DNA of 22,136 bases from a virus: positions 1-22,136 of the IMG/VR virus record IMGVR_UViG_3300042566_000619; one strand, given 5' to 3'. A model generated the notes under the pieces. That model did no database searches. It saw only the letters and a program-made list of their open reading frames with translations, and was not told the origin of the DNA. Positions 12,867 to 20,121 of this stretch are shown piece after piece (the stretch's first letter is position 1; every line of letters begins with the position of its first letter). The position numbers and the translations under genes were made by a program.

Positions 12867-13463
12867 ATGCAAACCGCCCAGACCGTGCAATTCGCAACAG
12901 ACTTTGATGACTCGCAAGTGTTTAACGATGCCGAGGGTCGCTACTCTGATGACAAGAAGTTGTTTGTTCAGTTTTACACACGCCCCGTGCAAGATAACGT
13001 GGCAAGCCAAGAGGCCAAGCGTCCGATCTTTATCGACGCTGACTTTGTGAAGATCATGGTCCCCGGTGACAAGCGCACAGTGATTGACCGCATCGCGAGT
13101 GATGAGGACAAGCAACGCTTTCCGACTCACTTCGCACGCTACAAAGCTGGCCAAGCCGAGCAGACCGTGGGCACGCCACTCGATATGTTGCCCGGCATGA
13201 CTGCTGGCAAGGTCGAGGAATACAAGCACTTCGGCATCAAGACCATCGAGATGCTTGCTGAAGCGTCTGACAGCGTGGGCCAGCAGTTTATGCAGTTCCA
13301 GTCAGACAAGAGCCGTGCCAAGGGTTACATGGCACTGGCCACCGATAACGCAGCCGTGAAAGAAGTCGAGGCCAAGTTATCGGCCGAGAACGCAGCGATG
13401 AAATTGCAGATCGAAGCCATGCAGAAGCGGATGGAAGATGTGCTTAAAGCGAAAGCTAAGTAA
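12867..13463 (+). CDS. Unknown 198-aa structural-region protein
   Basis: I do not recognise a named family. The first 90 residues look beta-rich (LFVQFYTRPVQDNV, RPIFIDADFVKIMVPGD). Residues 104-135 (PLDMLPGMTAGKVEEYKHFG onward) read like a small helix-hairpin-helix or SAM-type fold, and residues 161-196 are a coiled coil rich in Ala, Glu and Lys. AGGAAA precedes the ATG at slightly long spacing. Its place between coat and adaptor genes suggests a minor capsid or assembly protein. The gene runs 10 bp ahead of the adaptor gene. Confidence 0.7.
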   Translation: MQTAQTVQFATDFDDSQVFNDAEGRYSDDKKLFVQFYTRPVQDNVASQEAKRPIFIDADFVKIMVPGDKRTVIDRIASDEDKQRFPTHFARYKAGQAEQTVGTPLDMLPGMTAGKVEEYKHFGIKTIEMLAEASDSVGQQFMQFQSDKSRAKGYMALATDNAAVKEVEAKLSAENAAMKLQIEAMQKRMEDVLKAKAK

Positions 13464-13473
13464 GGAGTAGGGA

Positions 13474-14220
13474 ATGGCCTTTCAGATCGTACGTAATGAA
13501 ACTTTAATTGCGGCTTGCAACACTGTTGCCGGTCTGATCGGCTACCCCACAACCAAAGATGCCGTGGGTTCACAAGACCCGAAGATGCAGCAGATTGTTG
13601 CAAGCATCAACATGGCGGCAAAAGATTTGCTCTCGATGTACACATGGCAAGAGATGGTGCGCGAGGCGCGTGTTGATGTGTTCCAAGACTACAAGGGGCA
13701 GACTGAGAAAGATTATCCGCTGCCCGAGGATTATTACCAGTTCATCGACCAGACACAGAACAACTTGACCACCAAGATGCCTGTGCGCAATCCGGTGGCG
13801 GCTGTGCAGTGGCAGACAATGAAAACCCTCATGCCGGGGTCTACTGTGCAGACCATGTGGCGTGTCAAGGGCAACAAGATGTGTTTCTTGTACCCGCCAG
13901 CGACACCTGAGACCATTCAGTTTGAGTACGTCTCTTGTGCGTGGGCGCAAGACGCTGATGACGCAACGCTGTACAAAAACATTGCCGACAAAAACGGTGA
14001 CACGTTCTTGCTCGACCCTGATTTGATTACCCAGTTGGGCCGCGCACGTTGGCTTGAGATTAACGGCTTTGACTCAGGCGCAGCAATGCGTGACTTTCAA
14101 CGCCTGTATGACAACCGCACAGGAGGGGCCACAGGCGCACCCGTGCTGAGTATGTCGGGTGGTGCGGGTAGCGTGCTGATTAACCTCGGCAACTTACCCC
14201 AGACTGGGTACGGGCTGTAA
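13474..14220 (+). CDS. Head-tail adaptor / tail accessory protein (P22 gp4-like or gp11-like)
   Basis: The 248-aa protein begins with a helical bundle (LIAACNTVAGLIGYPT, KMQQIVASINMAAKDLLSMY) followed by a WQEM motif, then a beta-rich region with YPLPEDYYQFIDQT. The pattern of an N-terminal helical adaptor domain plus LPEDY...D is usual in proteins that sit below the portal of podoviruses. GGAG precedes the ATG. It directly precedes the stabilisation-type gene with a 2-bp gap, the same order as gp4 and gp10 in P22. The exact family is uncertain. Confidence 0.68.
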   Translation: MAFQIVRNETLIAACNTVAGLIGYPTTKDAVGSQDPKMQQIVASINMAAKDLLSMYTWQEMVREARVDVFQDYKGQTEKDYPLPEDYYQFIDQTQNNLTTKMPVRNPVAAVQWQTMKTLMPGSTVQTMWRVKGNKMCFLYPPATPETIQFEYVSCAWAQDADDATLYKNIADKNGDTFLLDPDLITQLGRARWLEINGFDSGAAMRDFQRLYDNRTGGATGAPVLSMSGGAGSVLINLGNLPQTGYGL

Positions 14221-14222
14221 TC

Positions 14223-15851
14223 ATGGCGATGAAGCCTATCGCCCGCGGCAAGGTACGCACGATGACTGCGGCCACCAAGACCAACGCTAAGGTCGTGATG
14301 CCACCTCCAGTGGGTGGCTTAGATTGGATCAGCCCACTGGCTACGATGGCCCCCAAGAACGCACAGGTGCTCGATAACTTCATTGCTCGACCGCAAGGCG
14401 TTGAGTTGCGCGGCGGCTGGCAAGACTTGCTTGACGCGACCCTCGAAGGCTCACCCAACACGTTGATGAGCCACCCCACACCGGGCAATGCGCTAGACAA
14501 GCTATTTGCGGCTGTGGGCAACAAGGTGTGGGACTTAACCCCTGCTACTGACCCACTTAATCCAAGCGTGCCTGTAGAGGCTTTAACAGTGCCTGTGACG
14601 CACGCGTACTGGTCTTGGGTGAACTACTCGCTCAAGACTGAGAAGTACCTCTGTGCGGTCGCTCAGGGCGCTGGATACTTCACCTATGACGTGACCGATG
14701 GCTGGGTCAAGCGCGAGATTACGGGTGTTGAGCACTTAGAGTTTCGCACTGTGACTACGTGGAAGCAGCGGCTCTGGTTCACGCAAGCTAATTCGTCTGA
14801 GGTGTTTTATCTCGGCATCGGTGAAGTGCTCGGTGGCGAGGCGAAATTCTTTGATTACGGCCCCATGCTCAAGCGCGGGGGCCACGTTCGTGCGATCACG
14901 TCTTGGACGATGGACGGTGGCGATGGTGCGGATGACTACCAGTTGATTTTCGGCTCAGAGGGTGATGTGCTGATCTACAAAGGCACGGACCCTGAGAACG
15001 CAGACACCTACGCCCTCGTGGGCGACTGGTACATGGGCAAGTTCCCCAGAGGCGACAGGTTCTTTACACCCTACGGTGGTGACGTGCTGGTGTTGTCTGA
15101 TCTGGGCTTAACCAGTATGCAGATGCTTGTCACAGGCAACGCATCAGCCGTGGGCGAACAGAATCCGATCATCAACAAGATTCAGGCTCGAGTGTCTGCG
15201 CGAGTCTCTGAGACGCTCGATACCGGCAATTGGGAAGTGCGTCTGATCCCGTGGCTTGATGTGCTCTTAATCAGCGCCCCCAAGACAAAGGGCGGGCGCT
15301 ATGAGCACTACTGTCTGGGACTCACCTCTAAGGGGTGGTCAACAATTAGCGGGATGCCCATCTTAACGGGTGTCATGCACAACCGGATTTTCTACTTTGG
15401 CACACCTGATGGGCGAGTGGCCCACGGCTTTGATGTTGAGGGTGACGGGATGTACACGGGCGACCCTGAGTTTGGCTCAGGACAAATGGTACAGGGTCGC
15501 GTCACGTCTGCCTTTACTGATTTCGGTCAGTCGGCAAACTTGAAACGATTCTTGCTTGCCCGCCCAATTTTCCAAGCCTCTAAGCCCCCAAGCATGAAGG
15601 CGCGTATGAAGTTGGACTACGCGCTGGGTGCGAGGTTAGCGGCTACGGGCAGTGATGCGGCTGAGATTGCGCTGTGGGACTCAGCGATATGGGACCAAGC
15701 GTACTGGACAGGTACGGGCAACGTGTACCACGTCTTGATCGGCGTGCTAGGCGTGGGGTACTTAGGCGCATTAGAGATGGTGGTGGTCGGTGAGCGTGGC
15801 TTGATCTACAACGGCGCACACCTGACCGCTGAAATTGGAGGGATGCTATGA
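14223..15851 (+). CDS. Tail stabilisation / tail hub protein (P22 gp10-like)
   Basis: A 542-aa beta-rich protein without enzyme motifs. It has repeated WxxxxF/Y blades (RTVTTWKQRLWFTQANSSEV, VRAITSWTMDGGDGADDYQ, FTPYGGDVLVLSDLGL, HNRIFYFGTPDGRVAHGF), consistent with a propeller-type tail protein. An N-terminal GGLDWISPLATMAPKNAQVL motif resembles the start of phage stabilisation proteins. The ribosome site is weak, so translation is probably coupled to the adaptor gene that ends 2 bp earlier. Its stop overlaps the next start (ATGA). A T7 gp12-like nozzle protein is the main alternative. Confidence 0.68.
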   Translation: MAMKPIARGKVRTMTAATKTNAKVVMPPPVGGLDWISPLATMAPKNAQVLDNFIARPQGVELRGGWQDLLDATLEGSPNTLMSHPTPGNALDKLFAAVGNKVWDLTPATDPLNPSVPVEALTVPVTHAYWSWVNYSLKTEKYLCAVAQGAGYFTYDVTDGWVKREITGVEHLEFRTVTTWKQRLWFTQANSSEVFYLGIGEVLGGEAKFFDYGPMLKRGGHVRAITSWTMDGGDGADDYQLIFGSEGDVLIYKGTDPENADTYALVGDWYMGKFPRGDRFFTPYGGDVLVLSDLGLTSMQMLVTGNASAVGEQNPIINKIQARVSARVSETLDTGNWEVRLIPWLDVLLISAPKTKGGRYEHYCLGLTSKGWSTISGMPILTGVMHNRIFYFGTPDGRVAHGFDVEGDGMYTGDPEFGSGQMVQGRVTSAFTDFGQSANLKRFLLARPIFQASKPPSMKARMKLDYALGARLAATGSDAAEIALWDSAIWDQAYWTGTGNVYHVLIGVLGVGYLGALEMVVVGERGLIYNGAHLTAEIGGML

Positions 15852-16270
15852 AACAGATCATCGTCAATGAGGATCAAGTTGTCGGGCCTTGGGTATGCGA
15901 GAGAACGGGCGGCACGTATGTGCCCGGTGACTCAACCACGATGGGCTTGGCTGACGAGCACGGGCGGTTAATCGGTGGCGTGATGTTCGATCACTACAAC
16001 GGACGCTCCATTGCCATGCACGTAGCGGGCGAGGGGCGCAAGTGGCTCAACCGTGAATTTATCCGCGCTTGCTTCTCTTATGTGTTCGATCAGTTGGGCG
16101 TGCACAAAGTGATCGGCATGGTCCCTTCGTGGAATACGGACGCACTGCGCTTTGACTACAAACTTGGCTTTATCAAAGAGGCCACGATTGAAGATGCCGT
16201 GCCCAATGGCGACTTAATTTTATTGACGATGACTCGCGACCAATGTCGCTGGTTATCACAGGAGCATTGA
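15848..16270 (+). CDS. GNAT-family N-acetyltransferase (140 aa)
   Basis: Enzymes of this fold move an acetyl group from acetyl-CoA to an amine. Visible signs are the central strand and helix around IGGVMFDHYNGRSIAMHVAG, a helix EFIRACFSYVFDQLGVHKVIG, and the late motif WNTDALRFDYKLGFIKEATI, the usual N..A...Y.KLGF signature. The glycine loop (AGEGRKW) is only a partial match to the standard acetyl-CoA loop. GGAGG precedes the ATG, which overlaps the previous stop (ATGA), so it is firmly built into the tail operon. Target unknown: virion protein, host protein or small molecule. Confidence 0.8.
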   Translation: MKQIIVNEDQVVGPWVCERTGGTYVPGDSTTMGLADEHGRLIGGVMFDHYNGRSIAMHVAGEGRKWLNREFIRACFSYVFDQLGVHKVIGMVPSWNTDALRFDYKLGFIKEATIEDAVPNGDLILLTMTRDQCRWLSQEH

Positions 16271-16271
16271 C

Positions 16272-17729
16272 ATGGGAAGTAAAGCATCCGCGCCACCAGC
16301 ACCGGACTATAAGGGCGCAGCCGAAGCGACAGCAGCGGGCAACCGGTGGGCGGCTAAAGATACAACTGCTGCCAACCGTCCGAACATCATCACGCCTTAT
16401 GGTTCGCAGACGTGGACGAATAACCAGACGTTTGACCAAGCGGGGTATGACGCTGAGTTAGCGAAGTACAACGCCAGCTTTAAGCCCGGCAGCTATATGC
16501 CAACGGTTGATAGCGATGGCAACGTCACGCGGGAGTGGAATGAGGGTACAAAGCCCGCTGGTAGTGCGCCTGACCGTAATATGTTCATGAAGGACAATTG
16601 GACGCAGACAACGACTCTCACACCGGCCACACAAAAGGCGCTTGAGAGTCAGCAGCTAATGCAGCAGGGTCGCTCTGACATAGCGTTGGGCATCATGCCT
16701 CGCGTTGCTGAGTCTCTGTCTAAGCCGCTTGATATGAACGGTATGCAAGCTTGGGGTAAGAGGTATGACGGCCCCGGGCCGATCACGTCTGGCTTTGCGA
16801 TGACTACGCCAACGACCACGGACAAGATTCAGACGAGCATTGGCCGCACACCTGACTACATCAAGTCATCGAGCGATGCGATTTATAACCAAGCCACGTC
16901 CCGTTTAGACCCACGCTTTAATCAGGGGCAGTCTGACCTAGATGCACGTTTGGCTAACCAAGGCATTACGCGTGGCTCATCGGCGTATAACCGCGCACAA
17001 GATGCTTTCTCAATGCAGCGCAACGATGCGTACCAAACAGCGATGAACAACGCAACTGCTCAGGGCGCAGCCGATGCGACTCGCGTGCAGGGGATGGACT
17101 TGAACGCGGCTAACTTTGGCAATAACGCTCAAGGCCAAGTGTTCGGTCAAAACCTCACCTCTAACCAGTTCCGCAACACTGCGATTGGTCAGAGCAATCA
17201 GGCTCAGAACCAAGACTTTACGCAGACCAACGCCAACGCGGCGTACGACAACAACTTGCGTATCTCGCAATTCAACATGGCGCAGCAAGAGCGGATGTTG
17301 GCGTTGAACGAAATGAACGCGCTCATTTCGGGTCAGCAAGTTGGTATGCCCTCAATGCCTGCGTTCAGCATGGCAACGCCTTACGGTGGCCCGAATTACA
17401 TGGGCGCAGCACAGGCGCAGGGTCAGTACGACATGAACACATTTAATGCGAACAACGCGGCGGGCAGCGGCTTTATGAACGGCCTGTTCCAACTCGGCGG
17501 GTCGGCAATGATGGCCTCCGCTATGAGCGACAGTCGCTTGAAGCGCGTGGTTCAGAAGTTAGGCAAGTTGGCTAACGGTCTGAACGTCTACCGCTTTAAG
17601 TACCTTGGTATGCCAGAGACCCATATTGGTGTCATGGCGCAAGAGGTTGCACGCGTGCGTCCAGACTGTGTGATTAAGACCGGCTCTGGCTATCTCGCAG
17701 TTGATTACGGCAAACTTTTAGGAGCATGA
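16272..17729 (+). CDS. Virion protein with C-terminal S74 intramolecular chaperone domain
   Basis: The 485-aa protein has an Ala/Asn/Gln-rich, low-complexity body with many QNQDFTQTNANAAYDNNL-like stretches, and an N-terminus MGSKASAPPAPDY seen in podovirus tail-associated proteins. The last 67 residues form an S74 domain: SDSRLK (419-424, with the Ser419-Lys424 dyad expected for self-cleavage), NGLNVYRFKY and HIGVMAQEV. In known cases this domain helps trimer folding and then cuts itself off. Here it is on a protein without a beta-helix fibre. AGGAG precedes the ATG. Confidence 0.8.
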   Translation: MGSKASAPPAPDYKGAAEATAAGNRWAAKDTTAANRPNIITPYGSQTWTNNQTFDQAGYDAELAKYNASFKPGSYMPTVDSDGNVTREWNEGTKPAGSAPDRNMFMKDNWTQTTTLTPATQKALESQQLMQQGRSDIALGIMPRVAESLSKPLDMNGMQAWGKRYDGPGPITSGFAMTTPTTTDKIQTSIGRTPDYIKSSSDAIYNQATSRLDPRFNQGQSDLDARLANQGITRGSSAYNRAQDAFSMQRNDAYQTAMNNATAQGAADATRVQGMDLNAANFGNNAQGQVFGQNLTSNQFRNTAIGQSNQAQNQDFTQTNANAAYDNNLRISQFNMAQQERMLALNEMNALISGQQVGMPSMPAFSMATPYGGPNYMGAAQAQGQYDMNTFNANNAAGSGFMNGLFQLGGSAMMASAMSDSRLKRVVQKLGKLANGLNVYRFKYLGMPETHIGVMAQEVARVRPDCVIKTGSGYLAVDYGKLLGA

Positions 17730-17730
17730 A

Positions 17731-18117
17731 ATGACAGTGCCAGCACAACCAGCACAACAGCCCGGCATGATGGGCTTCGGCGTTCAGCCGCAACAGAGTC
17801 CCGAACAGTGGCAACTCGCCGCAGCCTTGGCCCAGATGAATGACAGTGAGTTAACAAAGGAACTGATGACTACCGGCCAACCCCAAGGGCGCATGGTGGG
17901 GGATCGTTTTGTGCCGCCATCGTGGACTGAATCTCTCGCGGGCGTGGCCAAGCAAGGCTTGGGCGCTATGTCCTACAAGCAGAACATGGACATGAAAAAG
18001 CAATTCATGCAGGCGATGCAGGCTAACGCTTTGGGGCGTGGCGGGGCGAACTTGCACCCGATGGAGTTGATGGGTGCTACGGGACCCAAGGTCGGCGCAG
18101 AAGGCTGGACAGGCTAA
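17731..18117 (+). CDS. Unknown 128-aa virion-region protein
   Basis: Starts 1 bp after the S74 gene, with TAGGAG upstream. Gln/Met/Pro-rich at the N-terminus (PAQPAQQPGMMGFGVQPQQS), then a helix (WQLAAALAQMNDSELTKELM), the motif GRMVGDRFVPPSWTESLA, and a helical MKKQFMQAMQANALG end. No enzyme motif or membrane segment. Composition matches its neighbours, which look like internal virion or tail proteins, so a minor structural role is likely. The family is not recognised. Confidence 0.65.
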   Translation: MTVPAQPAQQPGMMGFGVQPQQSPEQWQLAAALAQMNDSELTKELMTTGQPQGRMVGDRFVPPSWTESLAGVAKQGLGAMSYKQNMDMKKQFMQAMQANALGRGGANLHPMELMGATGPKVGAEGWTG

Positions 18118-18120
18118 ACC

Positions 18121-20121
18121 ATGTCTTGGAACATTCGCCGCGACCCGTTTACCGGACGACAGTCCCGTCACGATGGCATTGACTTGCCGTTTGGCATGAA
18201 CACCTCTATGGGTTCGTTCCAAGACGGTACGGTGACCAAGATTGAAAACGATCCGTCTGGTTACGGTTGGTATGTGGATGTGAAGCATGACGATGGCACA
18301 ACAGGGCGCTACGCCCACGCTGGGGTCATTAACAAGGCGGTGGGGCATCGTGTGAAGCGTGGTGAGGAGTTGGGCTTGGTTGGCTCAACCGGACGCTCCA
18401 CGGGGCCGCACGTTCATTTTGAGCACCATGACAAAAATGGTACGCCGATGGACCCGCGCCCACTTCTTGCGTCCGTTGGCGGTCGCGCACCTACCCAATT
18501 CGCAACAGGCCCACAAGCTGCGCCGACACAAAATTTAGGAGGCCCGAACATGGCTACTGCACTACCACTGGCGATGGGCCAGCCACCCGTAGGGATGGAA
18601 GATTACGTGCGCCAAGCGCAAGCGCTCATCCCCCAAGCAACCGCCTCGCCCGAACTGTTGGCGATGATGCAGCAAAATTCGCAGCGTCGAGTCAACAACT
18701 TGCCACTCGCCATGGGCGCAATGCTCTCGGGCGACAAAGGTATGTCGGTCCTTGGTGGCGCAATGTACAAGGATGGTCAAGAGGCGCTTAATCCACAGGC
18801 TATTGGCGAAGAAGGTTTCTTTGACCCGAACTCGGGTCAGTTTGTGAAAAATCCGCTTGGTGATGTTAAGCGCAATCAGAAGATGCTCGAACTTGCGGTG
18901 GGGCTGTCCCAACGCGCTCAGAGCGATGCGATTCGCCAAGAGCAAGCCCGCACGACCCAAGCGTTCACGCAGTACATCCAGTCCCAAGGGTTAATTAACC
19001 AGTGGGAAAAGATGAGTTTCGAGCAGCAACAGGCGTTCGTAAATAACTGGTTTAAACAACAGAACTTGAATATCGCTGTGGATGGCAACAATCGGGCCGG
19101 GAGTACCCAAAACAACAACCGAGTGACGTGGGCTGATGAGCCCCCACCGGCGGCTCCTCCGGCTGGGACACCCATGCCACCGATGCCACAGCCTCGCCCC
19201 GTGCCTCAATTCAACCCACCAGTGCCGGGCCAAGCGCCTGTGCCGAGCGCGTTGCCGCAAGCCACTGGGCAAGTTCCTCCACCGGTTGTGGCCCAGCCAC
19301 CCGCGCAGGCTGCGCCGCCTGTCGTGGCTCAACCGCCTGCGCAAGCCGCACCACCTGTCGTGACCCAACCCCCGGTTGCCGAGGCGGCCCCTGCGGGGTT
19401 CGTACCACGTGTGGCCAGACAGATTCCAGCCTATGACGTGGCGGGCCATGCGACAGAGGATGGCGCAGACGTTTTACGAATTACCGCCCCCGGTGAGCAC
19501 AACGGCAAATTGTTCGTGCAGCGCCCCGATGGGTTCCATCTCTACGACCCCTCGAAAGGCCTGATCGACTCGGCAACATTTAAGAAAGACACGGCGGCGG
19601 CTAAAGATGTGATTGCATCTTCTGCCAAACTCGGGGGCTTAATCGACGAAGTTGAGAGAAATCCGAAAGCGTTCAACGTGGTGAACAGCGCGGCTAATGC
19701 CGTGCTGCCACAAGCACTAGCCAACCGCGTCACGTCTACGATCAATGGCCCCGAGTCTATGCAGCTACGCGCCAAACTTTTAAAAGACGCGGCTGAAGAA
19801 ATGAATCGTCTTTTCGGTGCGGCGCAGTCGGTTGGTGAGGCAAGCCGCGCAAGCGAGTTCTTGATTCAAACGGGCGATAACGAAGCGACCATTTTGAACA
19901 AATTAAAGGGTGCGCGAAGCTATGCTGATGAGCTAAAATCAAAGTTCGGTCCAGCTTTCATCCGTGCTGCTAATCAGCAATTAACGGGTGGCTCATCGGC
20001 AACCACAACGTCTGCTTTGCCAAACGCTACTGGGGCCGCAAGATCACCGTTCAAAGACCCCAACAATCCGACTGATGCGGAATTGGAGGCAGACATGAAA
20101 CGGAGACTTAAAAAGCCATGA
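18121..20121 (+). CDS. M23 peptidoglycan peptidase virion protein (666 aa)
   Basis: Residues 1-120 form an M23 zinc endopeptidase domain with its ligands visible: His17 and Asp21 (HDGID), YAHAG with His66, and GPHVHFE with His97 and His99. Such domains cut peptide cross-links of the cell wall. The rest is helical and Gln-rich, then a Pro-rich linker (about 340-427) with 12-residue repeats VVAQPPAQAAPP encoded by 36-bp DNA repeats at 19285-19380, then another helical domain. This layout fits an ejected virion protein that opens the wall for DNA entry rather than a free endolysin. It starts 3 bp after the previous stop and overlaps the next start (ATGA). An internal start is described separately. 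Confidence 0.85.
   Translation: MSWNIRRDPFTGRQSRHDGIDLPFGMNTSMGSFQDGTVTKIENDPSGYGWYVDVKHDDGTTGRYAHAGVINKAVGHRVKRGEELGLVGSTGRSTGPHVHFEHHDKNGTPMDPRPLLASVGGRAPTQFATGPQAAPTQNLGGPNMATALPLAMGQPPVGMEDYVRQAQALIPQATASPELLAMMQQNSQRRVNNLPLAMGAMLSGDKGMSVLGGAMYKDGQEALNPQAIGEEGFFDPNSGQFVKNPLGDVKRNQKMLELAVGLSQRAQSDAIRQEQARTTQAFTQYIQSQGLINQWEKMSFEQQQAFVNNWFKQQNLNIAVDGNNRAGSTQNNNRVTWADEPPPAAPPAGTPMPPMPQPRPVPQFNPPVPGQAPVPSALPQATGQVPPPVVAQPPAQAAPPVVAQPPAQAAPPVVTQPPVAEAAPAGFVPRVARQIPAYDVAGHATEDGADVLRITAPGEHNGKLFVQRPDGFHLYDPSKGLIDSATFKKDTAAAKDVIASSAKLGGLIDEVERNPKAFNVVNSAANAVLPQALANRVTSTINGPESMQLRAKLLKDAAEEMNRLFGAAQSVGEASRASEFLIQTGDNEATILNKLKGARSYADELKSKFGPAFIRAANQQLTGGSSATTTSALPNATGAARSPFKDPNNPTDAELEADMKRRLKKP
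18537..18542 (+). promoter_or_regulatory. Internal Shine-Dalgarno AGGAGG inside the M23 gene
   Basis: A perfect AGGAGG lies 7 bases before an in-frame ATG (18550), at the junction between the peptidase domain and the rest of the protein. It is stronger than the ribosome sites of most genes in this window; the full-length start at 18121 has only a weak one. Confidence 0.7.
18550..20121 (+). CDS. Predicted internal in-frame product of the M23 gene (523 aa, no peptidase domain)
   Basis: Translation from the ATG at 18550 would give MATALPLAMGQPPVGMEDYV and everything that follows in the same frame, lacking the M23 domain. Nested in-frame genes are known in phages (for example lambda C/Nu3). This suggests two forms in the virion: many short copies and fewer long copies with the enzyme. 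Alternatively it marks a former gene boundary where a peptidase gene became fused to a structural gene. Not proven without protein data. Confidence 0.5.
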   Translation: MATALPLAMGQPPVGMEDYVRQAQALIPQATASPELLAMMQQNSQRRVNNLPLAMGAMLSGDKGMSVLGGAMYKDGQEALNPQAIGEEGFFDPNSGQFVKNPLGDVKRNQKMLELAVGLSQRAQSDAIRQEQARTTQAFTQYIQSQGLINQWEKMSFEQQQAFVNNWFKQQNLNIAVDGNNRAGSTQNNNRVTWADEPPPAAPPAGTPMPPMPQPRPVPQFNPPVPGQAPVPSALPQATGQVPPPVVAQPPAQAAPPVVAQPPAQAAPPVVTQPPVAEAAPAGFVPRVARQIPAYDVAGHATEDGADVLRITAPGEHNGKLFVQRPDGFHLYDPSKGLIDSATFKKDTAAAKDVIASSAKLGGLIDEVERNPKAFNVVNSAANAVLPQALANRVTSTINGPESMQLRAKLLKDAAEEMNRLFGAAQSVGEASRASEFLIQTGDNEATILNKLKGARSYADELKSKFGPAFIRAANQQLTGGSSATTTSALPNATGAARSPFKDPNNPTDAELEADMKRRLKKP

